Shown piece after piece: positions 11,694-23,499 of a DNA stretch of 64,000 nucleotides. Made by a program: the position numbers and the translations under genes. Origin of the DNA: Poa pratensis (taxonomy: Eukaryota; Streptophyta; Magnoliopsida; Poales; Poaceae); contig CAMZMU010000071.1 of NCBI GenBank assembly GCA_947311845.1, positions 19,160,181 through 19,224,180 on the forward strand, read 5' to 3'. Positions within the stretch are counted from its first letter, which is position 1. Every line of letters starts with the position of its first letter. Below the pieces are notes generated by a model that saw nothing but the letters and a program-made list of their open reading frames with translations, ran no database searches and was not told where the DNA came from.

Positions 11694-12181
11694 TGTTGTA
11701 AACGATAGCAAAGAAACGACGAAGAGCGGAACGATCAAACCAAAGGGGACACGAGATTTAACGTGGAAAACCTCTCCAAACAAAGGAGAGGAAAAAACCA
11801 CGGGCGCCAGCCAGCAATACTTCACTATATCGGGTGAGGTTACAAACGCCGTGGGTTTACAATGTGTGGCTTACCCCAAAACGGCGGCTTACAAGAGGAA
11901 TAAATAGAAACATCAAACCCTAGGTCGGCTGCAGTCCAACCCGGAATCAATCCCACCTCGGCGGTAGTACCGCTTAACCCAGCGGTACTACCGCTGGGGT
12001 GGGCTGGTTCGTCTCTTCCCACCTCAGCGGTACCGGCGGCGGTACCGCCAGCGGTACCAGTCGGTACCGGACAAGCGCGTCAGACGGCCATTTCAGCGGT
12101 AGCGGAGGCGGTAGCTCTCAGCGGTAGTACCGCTTAACCCAGCGGTACTACCGCTGGAATTTGGAACACCAGAAAATAACA
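11694..12181 (-). repeat. 5' LTR of the Copia element
   Basis: 488 bp. It matches the left LTR almost base for base. Differences seen are g/a in the gatggcaaag stretch, one missing A in an A-run, and two extra bases near the right end. It carries the promoter side for this minus-strand element. The same palindromic gcggtagtaccgc blocks are present. Confidence 0.93.
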
Positions 12182-12186
12182 GCCGG

Positions 12187-12724
12187 CACCTCCCTGTGTT
12201 GTACCCTCTAATGTCTGACAACTATGTTGTCTTGTCCACAATTTGTTGGACCTCTAAACACATTGATTAGTAGGGGAGCGGCAAATTATGCCGCTCCACT
12301 GCCTTAACATGGGAAAATTGATGTATCCTCAACAACAAGACCTAGTCGACGCAGGGAGGATAATATCCAACGCCATCTCCACGAAAAACACCATCACCAC
12401 CCGCATGATCGGCTACATTTCCCTTGTGAAGTTATACTTTCAAATTGTGTTGTATTTCGCAGTCCTCTGATCATTGCCTTGATTCACCATTGTGATTAGT
12501 TCCTTATGTTCTCGAGTGCATAATAAATCCTAATCACAAGTTCCATATAGTTATGTAAGAATGGGATAATTTAATTTTTATTCTGAAATTGCAATTCTAT
12601 AATGGTAGCATGTGAACGTCAACTGCACATTACTTCACCATTTATTGGCTCATAAGTAGAGTAAGAAAAATAGGAGGGAAGGCCAGAGGTTATAGAAACT
12701 GTTTCTCAAATCTTGGAAATTTAA
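12187..12724. other. No gene recognised
   Basis: AT-rich stretch right of the Copia insertion; only short meaningless frames. Confidence 0.4.
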
Positions 12725-12992
12725 TAAGACTAGTCATAGTGGTGGTATCACGCAATACATGCATGCAAAATGCTGATGTGTCACTGCAATTAATGATAAG
12801 AGAGATGATAGTGATATCATAGGTAGATACCGTAACATAACAAATTTCGAGGCAAAATGAGTCTACAACCTAATAAATATAGTACAACATGATACCACAT
12901 ATTTGTTACTACCCACTATGGAGATAGTAACATAGACTAGTAGCATATGCATGATACTACTCTATGTTACTTCCCAATATGAGTCGTCTAAG
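12725..12992. mobile_element. Degenerate MITE (about 270 bp)
   Basis: Ends form imperfect inverted repeats: left agactagtcatagtggtgg, right (inverse) ttagacgactcatattggg. Inside, tcatagtgg/ccactatgg and several agtaacatag/ctatgttac pairs fold back. Possible taa duplications at both ends would suit a Tourist/Harbinger-type MITE. No coding capacity. Superfamily not certain because the ends are worn. Confidence 0.5.
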
Positions 12993-13169
12993 GGGGGCGT
13001 CACTGGGACCATAGAAAGTAATATTGTGGTAAATACATTATGGGTGTATCTAGCTAGGGCTGGATGACAAGTAAGCTTGGATCGTTTAACTCGAACTCAC
13101 TATGATCGAATTCAGCAAGATCACTAAATTAACGACCAATACACTCGAAGTTGATTAATCGTGCTAAAT

Positions 13170-14210
13170 AAGATGGTGAAGTAGAGGGACTCATTCCTCA
13201 TCTGGTTGAGGGAGGAGTCTCAATCTTGCAATACGCGGAGGATACCCTTATTTTTATGGAGCATGATTTAGAAAAGGCTCTAAATATGGAGCCTATTCTA
13301 TGCTTTTCGAACAAGTGTCTGGGTTAAAAATTAGTTTCCATAAGAGTGAGCTCTTTTGGTTTTGTCAAGCTAAAGAAGCTGAAGATCAATGTAGGCATTT
13401 GTTTGGTTGTGAATCTGGCTCTCTTCCTTTTTAAGTATCTTGGAATAACCATTCACTTCCAACAACTAAAAAAATGGGGAATGGAAACCAGTCGAGGATT
13501 GTTTCGAGAAAAAATGAAGTACTTGAATCGGCAAACTTTTATCTTATAGAGATACACTCATATTAATCAATTTGGTGCTAACCAGTTTATGCATGTTCAT
13601 GTTCTCTTTTCTTGTGGTCCCAAAAGGGGTACGGAAGAGATTAGATTTTCATAGATCGTGTTTCTTTTGGCAGAGATTAGATTTTCATAGATCGTGTTTC
13701 TTTTGGCAGAGTGATGGACACAAACGAAAGTTTAGGTTAACAAAGTGAATATCATATGTCGCCTTAAAGATCAATGTGGGCTTGGAATTGAAGTATTAGA
13801 ATTAAAAATAAGTTTTTACTCAGTACGTGGTTATTTAAACTTTCAAACGAACAATGGGCATGGCAGAAATTACTCCATAACAAATACCTCCATTCCATAA
13901 CATTATGACAAGTATAGACACAACCTTTGGACTCGCCATTTTGGAAGGGACTAATTCGGGTCAAAGTCGATTTCTTTCGTAGAGCTTACTTTCAGGTTGG
14001 TAAAGGCATGACTACTAGGTTTCGGAAAATGCTCGGCTACGGGATATTCCTCTTGTGCAACAATATCTGATGTTTTATAGTATAGCTCAACGACAACCAG
14101 TTTCGGTGGCTAGTATTTTAGCACATGCGCCTCTAAATGTCACATTTTGTAGGACACTCAAAGGGAAAAGGGGAGCAAAAACGTGCCATGGATTCTAGGT
14201 GCAGCACTAT
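13170..14210 (+). pseudogene. LINE reverse transcriptase relic, plus strand
   Basis: A 3' fragment of a LINE RT gene. The first readable part (13195-13330) gives the SILQYAEDTLIFMEH stretch, i.e. the YADD catalytic motif with the first Asp changed to Glu. ISFHKSELFW follows, then KYLGITIHFQQ (13430), the FFWQ thumb-like segment (13650-13720) and a zinc-binding-region-like end near 14000-14110. Many stops and frameshifts. A 36-bp in-frame tandem duplication repeats the RLDFHRSCFFWQ segment (13636-13707). Similar in type to the minus-strand LINE at 0.4-3.9 kb, but not recognisably the same copy. Confidence 0.8.
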
Positions 14211-17200
14211 GGAGACGGTAGCAAGATACTTATACAGCAGGCCAGTCTGGGACTTTGATAAGAGAATTGCAGTGCAATTTATCGACAAGGTTTTAGTTTG
14301 TTTCGTTGATTGATTCATGTTTCGACCATTTGCTGTAACATGTTGTCTTAACAATACGCAATAATGAAATAAAGAGGCCATATGCATCATTTTGATGCCG
14401 ATGTCGTGGTCAGACCCATTTCGAAAAGAAAAAAAATGATCCATCAGTTTTGCAGATTCAGAACGGCCTCAATTAAGGGTGTGGCTCCTGCCAGGGAGTA
14501 GTGCTAGCTGGTGCCTTCAATAATGGGTCCAAATCCATCTCGTCTTTGCCATCAATTATAAGACGCAAAAGGAATATGCAATGATTCGCGCCGTTGTAAT
14601 TTCTAGACTCTACCATCCATATGCATATGCGTGGATTGAATATCCCGTGGCCCTTGATCTCATGATTGCAGGCACGCACACGACACTACACTAGCTAGTG
14701 GCTGCTCTTTTATATGCTACTCTCCCAATATCCCTCATGTGTAAACATATGGGATACTTGAACCACCTTTTCGATGTTATACCTCACCACTTGTGCGGCA
14801 AAATAAAGCATGGATTGATCGGCCTAAACGATTAGCGCAAGTACGGGGTGACAGAAGCTGCATTCGCCTTAAAAAATTGTCTGTCCAATCACCAACTTGA
14901 TGATGGACCATGCTAGCTAATTGTACTTCCTATCTATATGGTTAACAAACTGAAGATCTTTTGAAACTTCCAAATTTTGATTGGCTATCAAACTGCATTG
15001 CGAAACCCACAAGCAGAATGGGAATCACACATGAAAATCTATACTTCGACAGCCATCTTTTTTCCCGCTGAGCTTTGCATGGTTAGGTTTTCCCTTCTCC
15101 TCTTCCGTTGTTCTTTCTCTATTCAGGCCCAACACAGAGATAAAGGTTCGACTTGCGGTGCAACCAACCACCATGACCTCGAACGACAAACGCCAGCATG
15201 CAAGTAACCGATCGAGTAGAAATCCACATGGCTTTTCTCCTCGCTGATCGAACAGACACGCAACGAGTGGCGGCATGGTACTGTACTGTCTCGCCAATTT
15301 ATTGCATGGCCGGGACTTGATCAGATACTGTTACGCGTAGCGCTCAGTAGAGTTCATAGTTTCAGACAGGCGCATGTGTTCCGCCGACCAACGAGTGATT
15401 CGTTTGTCGATCGATCCCTAGCTAACCGCATGTACTACTACATCTGAACTCAACTGATCTCACTGGTGCGTACGGTTGGGCCATTGATATGCGTGCACAG
15501 CTGCAAATGCATGTTTATCAATTAGCACACGGAACTGGAATTACTGAAGATGTAAACCCTGTCTCGGATCAACCATTGATGCTAATTACTGATAAGGAAT
15601 TGGGCGGTGTGGTGACCGGCGAGGCGGCGACATACATGCCGGAGTCAAGAAAACAGTATATGTGTTCTTGGTTCTACCCCCGCTCTGTGTTGCTCGTCGG
15701 TTGGCTGTTTGATCCCCCTGTCTCCGGGCATATTTTTGGACAGGGATGTGCCTGCCAATTTCGAAGATCTTCTCAACGATCACACTCGCTACGTTGGTCA
15801 TCGATCCAGATACTATATAGGAGAACAGGTGGCAAAGAGTGGACTACAAGACGATCACAACGATGGGTGAAGAAAAACGCTTTGAGCCGTGCGCGGGCAG
15901 ATCGTTGGAGACGGGGTGGTCGATCGTCGCCGGGAAGCGATGCAACTGCCGGCCTTTCCAGCGGCACGTCCGCCATGAGAAGCAACTCGCCCACGCGCCG
16001 TGTCGGCCGCGCGCTTCCATCGAGTCGGCTTTTGCGTCCCTAAATCATTCGTGCTTCACTGGCCTCTCAATCTCAAGCACACGATATTTATTGGGCGAAG
16101 AGAGATACAGATCCCTAAGCTATATATGCATGCCAAGTGGTGCCGAATCTAAATAGAAAAACTGTGGCAACTTTTTGTTACCGCCGGAGGAAGCAAGAAC
16201 GCATGATTCAGCTCTGCGGATTTTGCTTTTGTGAGAACAACTGAACGATCTTGTTTGTGTTTTTATAGTGAGTCGTTGTGTTGTGACAAAATATGATACG
16301 CAACAGAGGAATATTTTTCTGACAAAGGGAATGTAGTAATATCGATAAAATATTAGTTACACCCAGTCTCTGTACCAACAAGATATCTGAAAGACATCAG
16401 GAAGAATGCACACAACCAGAAAGAAAAGGAAAAGGAAGAAGAAAATATCCCGCCACGGTGATCAACCACTTGCAACAGCACACAAATCACCACCAAAGTC
16501 AACACCCGAATTATAAATGAGATTCTCCAAAAGTGACACTTCTAAGAAGAACACGGTGCACAAGCACCGTCGTCGCCCGATCAATAGATTTTAAGTTTTC
16601 ACCCCGAAGAAAGTTTGAGCTACAAAAAAATTGACTACAACTAGATACTGTAGTTGACAGGTACAATCAATAAAGGTTAGGCCTTGGGTTTCACCCTAGA
16701 AATTCTCGAAGACTCGGTACTCGAAGAGCACCACCAAAAATAAAGTCATCTACTAATGTCGGCCCCGCATGCCATTGCCGCCACTGCAAGTCACCAAACA
16801 CCAGACTCACAGGTATCATGTGTCTGGTATGGACGAAAACTTCGCAAGGCATGACCACACAACAACCTGTGAAATTAAGACTTCATCGCATCCAAGACCC
16901 CACTCTGCCATTACTTGCTGTCTCAAACTCAACATGAGCAATGAAAACCTTATGCCCCTCTAATCGCAGTCGGCATGATATTATCCACCACTACTAACAC
17001 CATGAAAATCGGGGCGTAGACATGTCATGTGAAGTGGGCAGCCAAAAGGTGACATCATTGCCGCTGGGTAACACTGGCCAAGGCTAGGCCCCGACTCGTC
17101 GAGTCCCGGATCCACCTCCGAGGATGAAAAATCCCGGCAAGAGCCGTCGTCGATGACTCACATCCCACCCCCAAGAATAAAGAGCTCATCGCTGAATGAG

Positions 17201-17397
17201 TAAACCCTAGCATCACTGAATTGATAAATCAACATGAATCTACCTCTCGAGCTCCCCGTTCCATCTGATGGACGTCGCGGAGAAGGGTTGAGCTCTAGAG
17301 AAACCAAATCGTTAGCGAGGTGTTGCCACCTTCATATTGTCACCCCAATGAAAACCTCGATATGTTGTATCAATATGTTGCGAAAAAGCGATAGGTA
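14211..17397. other. No gene recognised
   Basis: About 3.2 kb of intergenic sequence. A moderately long open frame at 15489-16043 and another at 15839-16156 lack any motif and have codon use unlike a gene. No terminal repeats were resolved. Confidence 0.4.
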
Positions 17398-17415
17398 CCC
17401 CCCCCCCCCCCCCCC
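17398..17415 (+). repeat. Homopolymer of 18 C
   Basis: Uninterrupted poly-C preceded by taggta. It is one of several long C-runs in the window (4050-4071, 30636-30653, 33634-33643, 42503-42515). Confidence 0.9.
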
Positions 17416-18660
17416 ATCTCGTGCCACCGCATGATGGCTTGTGTAGGGGATGTGAACCCCAAGGTCCATAAAACCTTATCTTTCCTCTCTGTGCGCATGA
17501 GAGGAGAGGGGAAAGGGTAATTATATTGTGTTGAACGTATACGAATTATTTTATGTAAGAATCTAAAGTTAGCCTCCCACTATATTGTGTTGGACTGGCC
17601 TGCCATTGTACATTTGCTCCCAGAGGGTTGCACGTTTACAAATTGTAATTTTAGATTTACTACTACATTTCATTGGCAAACAATATATAATACTACTAAA
17701 TTAATTAAAGGCAGCGATTATAATAAGACAAAACAAATGGTAAAGCTAATCTGATAAAAAAATGTGACAGAAACGTGCCGTAGTGCACAATGATATGGAT
17801 CCATGCATGTAAATGCATGTGCTAATGTATAATTGCAACTAGAAAAATACCACGCGCGTTGCAGCGGGAATCTCTTTAAAATATTATTATGTGAATGAAA
17901 TGGTTATAAGAGGCATGAAATATTCAATTGTCACTGTTGATCACAATAATCATGACACTAAATTTAATTCGTGTGAAATTGTTGAATTTTAAGGACTAAA
18001 TATTAATGACGTGGACAATTATATGGCTGGAAAAAAAATGACATAGATATGCATGAAAGATGTACTATTAATAATTATTGTTAGTGGAGATGACATGGAC
18101 AAATGGTTGGCTAAAATAGCAAGTGATGTGGATAGCTTGCATGTTAAGATAAAAAAAAAATTAATACACTTAGTGGGGTTTTGCTTTATAAGAGGTATAG
18201 ATAACCTGAAAATATCACTCATATGGTATAAACATTTGCGCCATTTTGATTGAGCACGGGAATGGCTCCGAAGTTCTGATAGAAGATTGTAGGGTATGTT
18301 TGGATGATAAATTATTGCAATATTTTATGCAAAGCTTTTATCATACATGCATGCACCAAGAACACATGCAAGAAGATTGGCATTTATCTTTCTGGGTCCA
18401 GCTACAGCTCAGCAGAGATCTTTGGTCAGTGAAAATACTAGACCTGAAGAAAAGAAAAAGCAAAGCTAGATGCTTTACGTATGGCTAAGCTAGATAGACT
18501 AAAATCTTCGGAAAACCACAGTAATGGGCATGCATTAGCAATTTAATATCCTCCTTACATCATCTAATTGTAATACTAGTAAGTATTTAGTTATAGGTCA
18601 GATGACTGATATGGCGATGGCGACACAGTTGACAACCCAGTAAAGCACTCCCCATCCCCC
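17416..18660. other. Upstream region of GH3, no gene recognised
   Basis: AT-rich intergenic DNA. No auxin-response TGTCTC box was noticed close to the GH3 gene, and no transposon ends were resolved. Confidence 0.4.
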
Positions 18661-18672
18661 TATCCTACCCTC

Positions 18673-18680
18673 TATATATA
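18673..18680 (+). promoter_or_regulatory. TATA box of the GH3 gene
   Basis: tatatata inside tctatatataactcc, about 160 bp before the ATG at 18839. The spacing is right for a core promoter with a 5' leader of roughly 130 bases. Its importance is inferred from position only. Confidence 0.6.
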
Positions 18681-18838
18681 ACTCCTCGCACTCGGTACTT
18701 CTCGTTCACACAAACACGGCCGGACTGCCTAGCTTGGTTAACCACCGAGCGAATACTACCGCATCCTGACGAACCTTGTGGTCACAAATCCGAGCTAACA
18801 TAGATCAGTCCCACGAACTCCGTTCACAGTGCAGTGCC

Positions 18839-20895
18839 ATGCCGGAAGCACCAGGCGCCCAGCCAGTTCCTGCCTCCGGCTACGCCCCCGGGGCGCACCG
18901 TGAGGCGCTCGACTTCATCCAGCACGTCACAGCAAACACGGGGAAGGTGCAGCGGCGCGTCCTCGCCGAGATTCTGGCGCAGAACGCGCCGGCCGAGTAC
19001 CTGCGCCGGTACGGCGTCCCTGCAGCTCCTCCGATGCCGTGGACGCCTTCCGCCACTGTGTCCCGCTCGTGACCTACGAGGACCTCCAGCCAGACATACT
19101 ACGCATCGCCAACGGCGACACCTCCCCTATCCTCTCCGGCAAACCCATCTCCGAGTTCCTCACAAGGTATGCATGACAAGCACATCGATCGATCCACATG
19201 TGCATACGATTATATCTTGCCGATAATCGGACATGTATGGACGTTTGCACTAACGCAATGGGGCTTTATGTGCACCAGCTCGGGCACGTCCGGAGGGGAG
19301 AGGAAGCTCATGCCAACCATCGCCGACGAACTGGACAGGCGTTCGCTACTGTACAGTCTACTGATGCCTGTGATGAGCCAGTCTTTGCCCGGGCTAGACA
19401 AAGGCAAGGCGATGTACCTGCTCTTCGTGAAGGCGGAGTCACGCACGCCGGGCGGGCTCGCGGCGCGGCCGGTGCTAACCAGCTACTACCGGAGCCGGCA
19501 GTTTCTCGACCGGCCGCATGACCCGTACACGGCCTATACGAGCCCCAACGCGGCCATCCTGTGCGTGGACTCCTACCAGAGCATGTATGCGCAGCTGCTC
19601 TGCGGCCTCTTGCACCGCACCGACGTGCTGCGGGTGGGCGCCGTATTCGCCTCTGGCTTCCTCCGCGCCATCCGTTTCCTCGAGAAGCAGTGGCCGCGCC
19701 TGTGCCACGACATCCGCACCGGCGAGCTCGACCCGGAAATCACTGACTGCTCCGTGCGCGACGCCGTCGGGAGGCTGCTCCGCGCCAACCCGGCCCTCGC
19801 CGACGAGATCGAGGCCGAGTGTCTGAAGCCGTCGTGGGAGGGCATCATCCGACGCCTGTGGCCCGCACCAAGTACATAGACGTGATCGTGACCGGCGCCA
19901 TGTCGCAGTACATCCCGACGCTCGAGTTCTACGGTGGCTGCCTGCCGCTCACGTGCACCATGTACGCTTCTTCGGAGTGCTACTTCGGCCTCAACCTCAA
20001 CCCCATGTGCAAGCCAAGCGAGGTCGCGTACACCCTTATTCCCACCATGTGCTACTTCGAGTTCCTCCCCGTCGACAATTGCAGCAACGCCAATGCCGAG
20101 CCAAGCCACCGCGACCTCGTTGATCTTGTCGACGTGAAGCTCGGTCACGACTACGAGCTCGTCGTAACCACCTTCTCTGGTAAGTAAGACTAGCATCTAC
20201 AAGCTACATAGATTTCACATCCAGATTGCAGATTCCAGACTAACATCGTCGACTATTTATGTGCGATTTCGACAGGCTTGTGTCGGTATCGCGTGGGCGA
20301 TGTACTGAGGGTGGCAGGGTTTAAGAACGAGGCGCCAATGTTTAGCTTCATGCGGCGGCGGAACGTGGCGCTTAGCATAGACTCCGACAAGACGGACGAG
20401 ACCGAGCTGCACACGGCGGTGAGCAGCGCGGTGCAGCACCTGGCGCCGTTCGGCGCGTCGCTGGTGGAGTACACCAGCTTCGCCGACACCGCCGCCATCC
20501 CAGGCCACTACGTGCTGTTCTGGGAGCTGCGCGCCGGCAGCACGGCGGTGCCGGCCTCCGTCTTCGAGGAGTGCTGCCTGTCCGTGGAGGAGGCCCTAAA
20601 CAGCGTGTACCGGCAGTGCCGCGCCTGCGACAAATCAATCGGCCCCCTCGAGATACGAGTCGTCTCGGAAGGCACCTTCGACAAGCTCATGGACTACGCG
20701 CTCAGCCGCGGCGCGTCCATCAACCAGTACAAGGCGCCGCGGTGCGTGCGCCCGGGGCCGGTCGTCGAGCTGCTTGACGCCAGGGTGCAGGCCAGTTACT
20801 TCAGCCCCAAGTGCCCAAAGTGGAGCCCCGGTAACAAGCAATGGAACAACTCCAACGAGCTGGTGAGCAACGGAGGCGCCTTGCTAGCCAGCTGA
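18839..20895 (+). CDS. GH3: GH3 acyl-amido synthetase (auxin conjugating), three exons, two frameshifts
   Basis: GH3 enzymes adenylate an acyl acid such as indole-3-acetic acid and join it to an amino acid, lowering free hormone in the cytosol. Exons are 18839-19166, 19279-20179 and 20276-20895, with GT-AG introns of 112 and 96 bp. Total is about 616 codons, the normal family length. The ATP-binding motif [10 protein letters not shown] spans intron 1. [12 protein letters not shown] lies near 19962 and [12 protein letters not shown] at 20286. The C terminus ends with [14 protein letters not shown]. Two breaks are seen. In exon 1 near 19020 the frame needed for [19 protein letters not shown] is offset by one base. 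Near 19862 a C-run in RRLWP has lost one base before [10 protein letters not shown]. Either a recent pseudogene or an intact gene with sequence errors. Sequence style is closest to the grass GH3 group that makes IAA-amino acid conjugates; the exact paralogue is not assigned. Confidence 0.93.
19167..19278 (+). other. GH3 intron 1
   Basis: Begins gtatgcatg and ends tgcaccag. Removing it joins LTS-codon halves (ACA AG / C TCG) to give the conserved [13 protein letters not shown]-binding motif, which fixes the splice sites. Confidence 0.88.
20180..20275 (+). other. GH3 intron 2
   Basis: Begins gtaagtaag and ends tttcgacag. Joining the flanks gives [13 protein letters not shown], a conserved GH3 junction, with a phase-1 codon split (G / GC). 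Confidence 0.9.
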
Positions 20896-23499
20896 TTGGA
20901 TGCAGGAACATGCATGGCATGCATCGTGATCGATCGATTTGTTCCACGTAGGGCTTACGATATTTCGTATCTGAACTTCTGAGAAAGTGAGGAAATAGTT
21001 AAGAAATTATGACTTAATTAGCTAGGGTACCCACGTATGTCTGCTTTTGTTGTAATTTTTTTCTTTTTGGATCGTCTGTTGTGTGGAAGAAGAAGTACTC
21101 AAAGATAATCCTACCTATAGATCCTAGATAGCTGCGTCCCAAAGATAATCTACCACCGAGATATGGGATAGACTTATTCAACTATAAAGATATGGAATGG
21201 ACTAGTCCATAAGAAAGAATCTCTAATCTACACTTTCTAAGCAAAGAATGGTCATAATTATTGTTGGATTATCCGGTACACAGGAAATGGATAAAAAGAA
21301 GATAGCTCGAGGAGCTAGGAAGGATGGAAGAAAGCTTGACTGTTTTTTCACTGAACTACTCGAACTTTGTGTTCTAAAATGATTAAATAGCTCAGTTCGA
21401 GACAGGGTTGAGCTTCATCGGTTAGTGTACACCAAAGGATGAGGTTCTTTCCCGTCCTACAAATTGAAACCGTTCTAGCTTGATACTGCGATGTCGGAAA
21501 ATCATCCAACGGAGCATGGAAACCATTTCGGTGGCGGTAATGGCCTCCAGTACTTTTCTATGAACAATACCACTATGGTCATCTTACGCTTAGACAGTGC
21601 CGCATAACCAGACTTACCTGAACCATTCATTTGATCCCCACGGTCGTGACACCACTTTCTAAGCAAAAGTAGGCTAAATCCAATTCCGGTACTTTATATC
21701 GACATGAAATGGACTTATCAAAACTATTGGGTTATTGAGGACACAAGATTATATGAAGTAGATCACAAAAAAGGGCCTATGGTCGCCGCACTCGCACTCC
21801 TCAAGTGTAACTTTTCACCCGTAAGTAAAAAGCCACATGTTAGCCTCCACGCCATCTCTACTAGTGGGCCATCATACGTCTGGTCAGATACAACGCGTGT
21901 TTAAGTGTCAAGTAGAGTCGGTTAGGATCATAACCAAATCTATCACGTGACTCTAAGAAATAAGATCATATGCGTTGTAAATCAAGTAACATACACAACC
22001 CTTCGGGACTTAAAATAAACTTTGATTTGATGATTTATGTTGTAGCTATCAATAATTTTATTCTGCACTAATGACTCTCTGCAGAAAAGTAAAAGTAGAG
22101 TATTTTGGTGAAGTTTATTCTAGGATCAAGGAACACCAATAATGAGGTTTAAGATAAAGTAGGGTAGTACCTTAATGTTGGGGATTCCCCTGTCATCCCC
22201 CTCCAACAATAACACAACAGTCTGCAAACCTTTTACCCTGTTTTTCGAGCACCATAAGTTCTTTCATGAAATTTAAATTGTCTATATTTTTCAATTTTAG
22301 TTTTGTTCTAGGACAATCACTTTCTTGCTATGAAATTTCATGCTTTATATCTTAGAGAATGGTTAAGTGTTGTTTGAAACTAATTGTGCTTAAGTAGCAC
22401 GTAGAAGAAAGGGATAAATAACTACATGGTTCAGATATGATCACATCTTCTTCCTTTTCATTTCATTGTTCTTTCGTAGATGAGACAATATGTGGAAAAT
22501 GTCATAACTGATAGTAAAATTAATTTAATTACTCATGGAAATGGTTGGTTGTTAATTAATCTTGTAGTATAAGAAATGACGTGTGTTGTGACATTGTTGT
22601 GAGCCCTCTATAGTGGTCGAAATACTCCCTCTTGCTAGCCTTTCACGTAGAAAGTATGTTATAATTTGGTGGTACATCCAATTCCCTTAAGCCAAAGTTA
22701 TATTTCATTTCTGTCGACCATACTTAGCTATTTGTGGTATTTCACCGTCACTTGATATAAATTGTCATGTATGCCAAAAAACTATGAATTTTATCTTTTT
22801 GTGTTTGCTCACAACTCATGGGGAAGTAGAATCTGGGGTGAACATGAATTTGACAAGTGCAACCACCCTTTAGGATAGATATAAAAATAATCATAAAGTA
22901 TTCATTCTACGCATTGATGTTAGCTGCTGAATAAGGATAAAATAAAGAAAATGTCAAAATAGATAAAGCTTTTTATATGCGAGTAAGGTCCGAACATAAG
23001 ACATGTTTATTAAAGTGTGGTGAAAAAAAAGACATAGTGAACAATGAATAAAGACATCAATGATACGGGCACTGGAATCCTACGCTACGATAAACTGTTG
23101 ATGCGAGCAAGAACCTCCCATAACATTTTCAAATTTTATTTTCTGTAAAATGTGGTGCATGACAATCCCTACTTATCTATATGAAGGGTCGCCGATGTAT
23201 CTTCTTTCTAAAGATTCAAACAGATGATAATATATACTCTTGTATTCTAAAGACCAATGGGACAAAATTCATTTTACTTTATGTTTCACTTTCACACCTT
23301 CTAATACGCAAGTTTGTTGATTTGTTTCATGATGCATGGGTGAGTAATATATTGCATGATTTTGATGCTATTCTTGCTCCACGATGAGAATGAGTCAATT
23401 GCTTGGTGCACTTTTTATGTAGAGCGTTGATTGAATTATATGTGTGACTTAGTAAGTTATGGTAACATAATTTAAAAGCATTTTATTTGGTTGGGGATG
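20896..23499. other. Intergenic, no gene recognised
   Basis: AT-rich DNA after GH3. A 15-base stretch, actttctaagcaaag, recurs (about 21233 and 21653). Only short frames. No complete transposon was resolved. Confidence 0.4.

Larger units (their letters stand above)
7014..12181 (-). mobile_element. Complete Copia LTR retrotransposon, minus strand (5.17 kb)
   Basis: Two long terminal repeats (7014-7500, 11694-12181) start TGTTG and end AACA. They are flanked by a perfect 5-bp TSD, gccgg, at 7009-7013 and 12182-12186. On the minus strand the primer-binding site follows the right LTR and a purine tract (AAGGTGGAG) precedes the left LTR. Gag, protease, integrase, reverse transcriptase and RNase H lie in the Copia order (integrase before RT). 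By eye the LTRs differ by about one substitution and two small indels, so the insertion looks recent. The coding region is nevertheless cut by about seven single-base frameshifts. Confidence 0.95.

Noticed and set aside
7014..12181. BARE/Angela identity for the Copia element
   Set aside because: BARE-type LTRs are about 1.8 kb with a different start. This element has 487-bp LTRs, so no family name is given.
15489..16043. A 184-codon plus-strand open frame
   Set aside because: No motif, mixed composition with Arg/Ser-rich end, no promoter or splice context. Probably chance.
19573..20196. A 207-codon minus-strand frame opposite GH3
   Set aside because: Shadow of the GC-rich GH3 coding strand.
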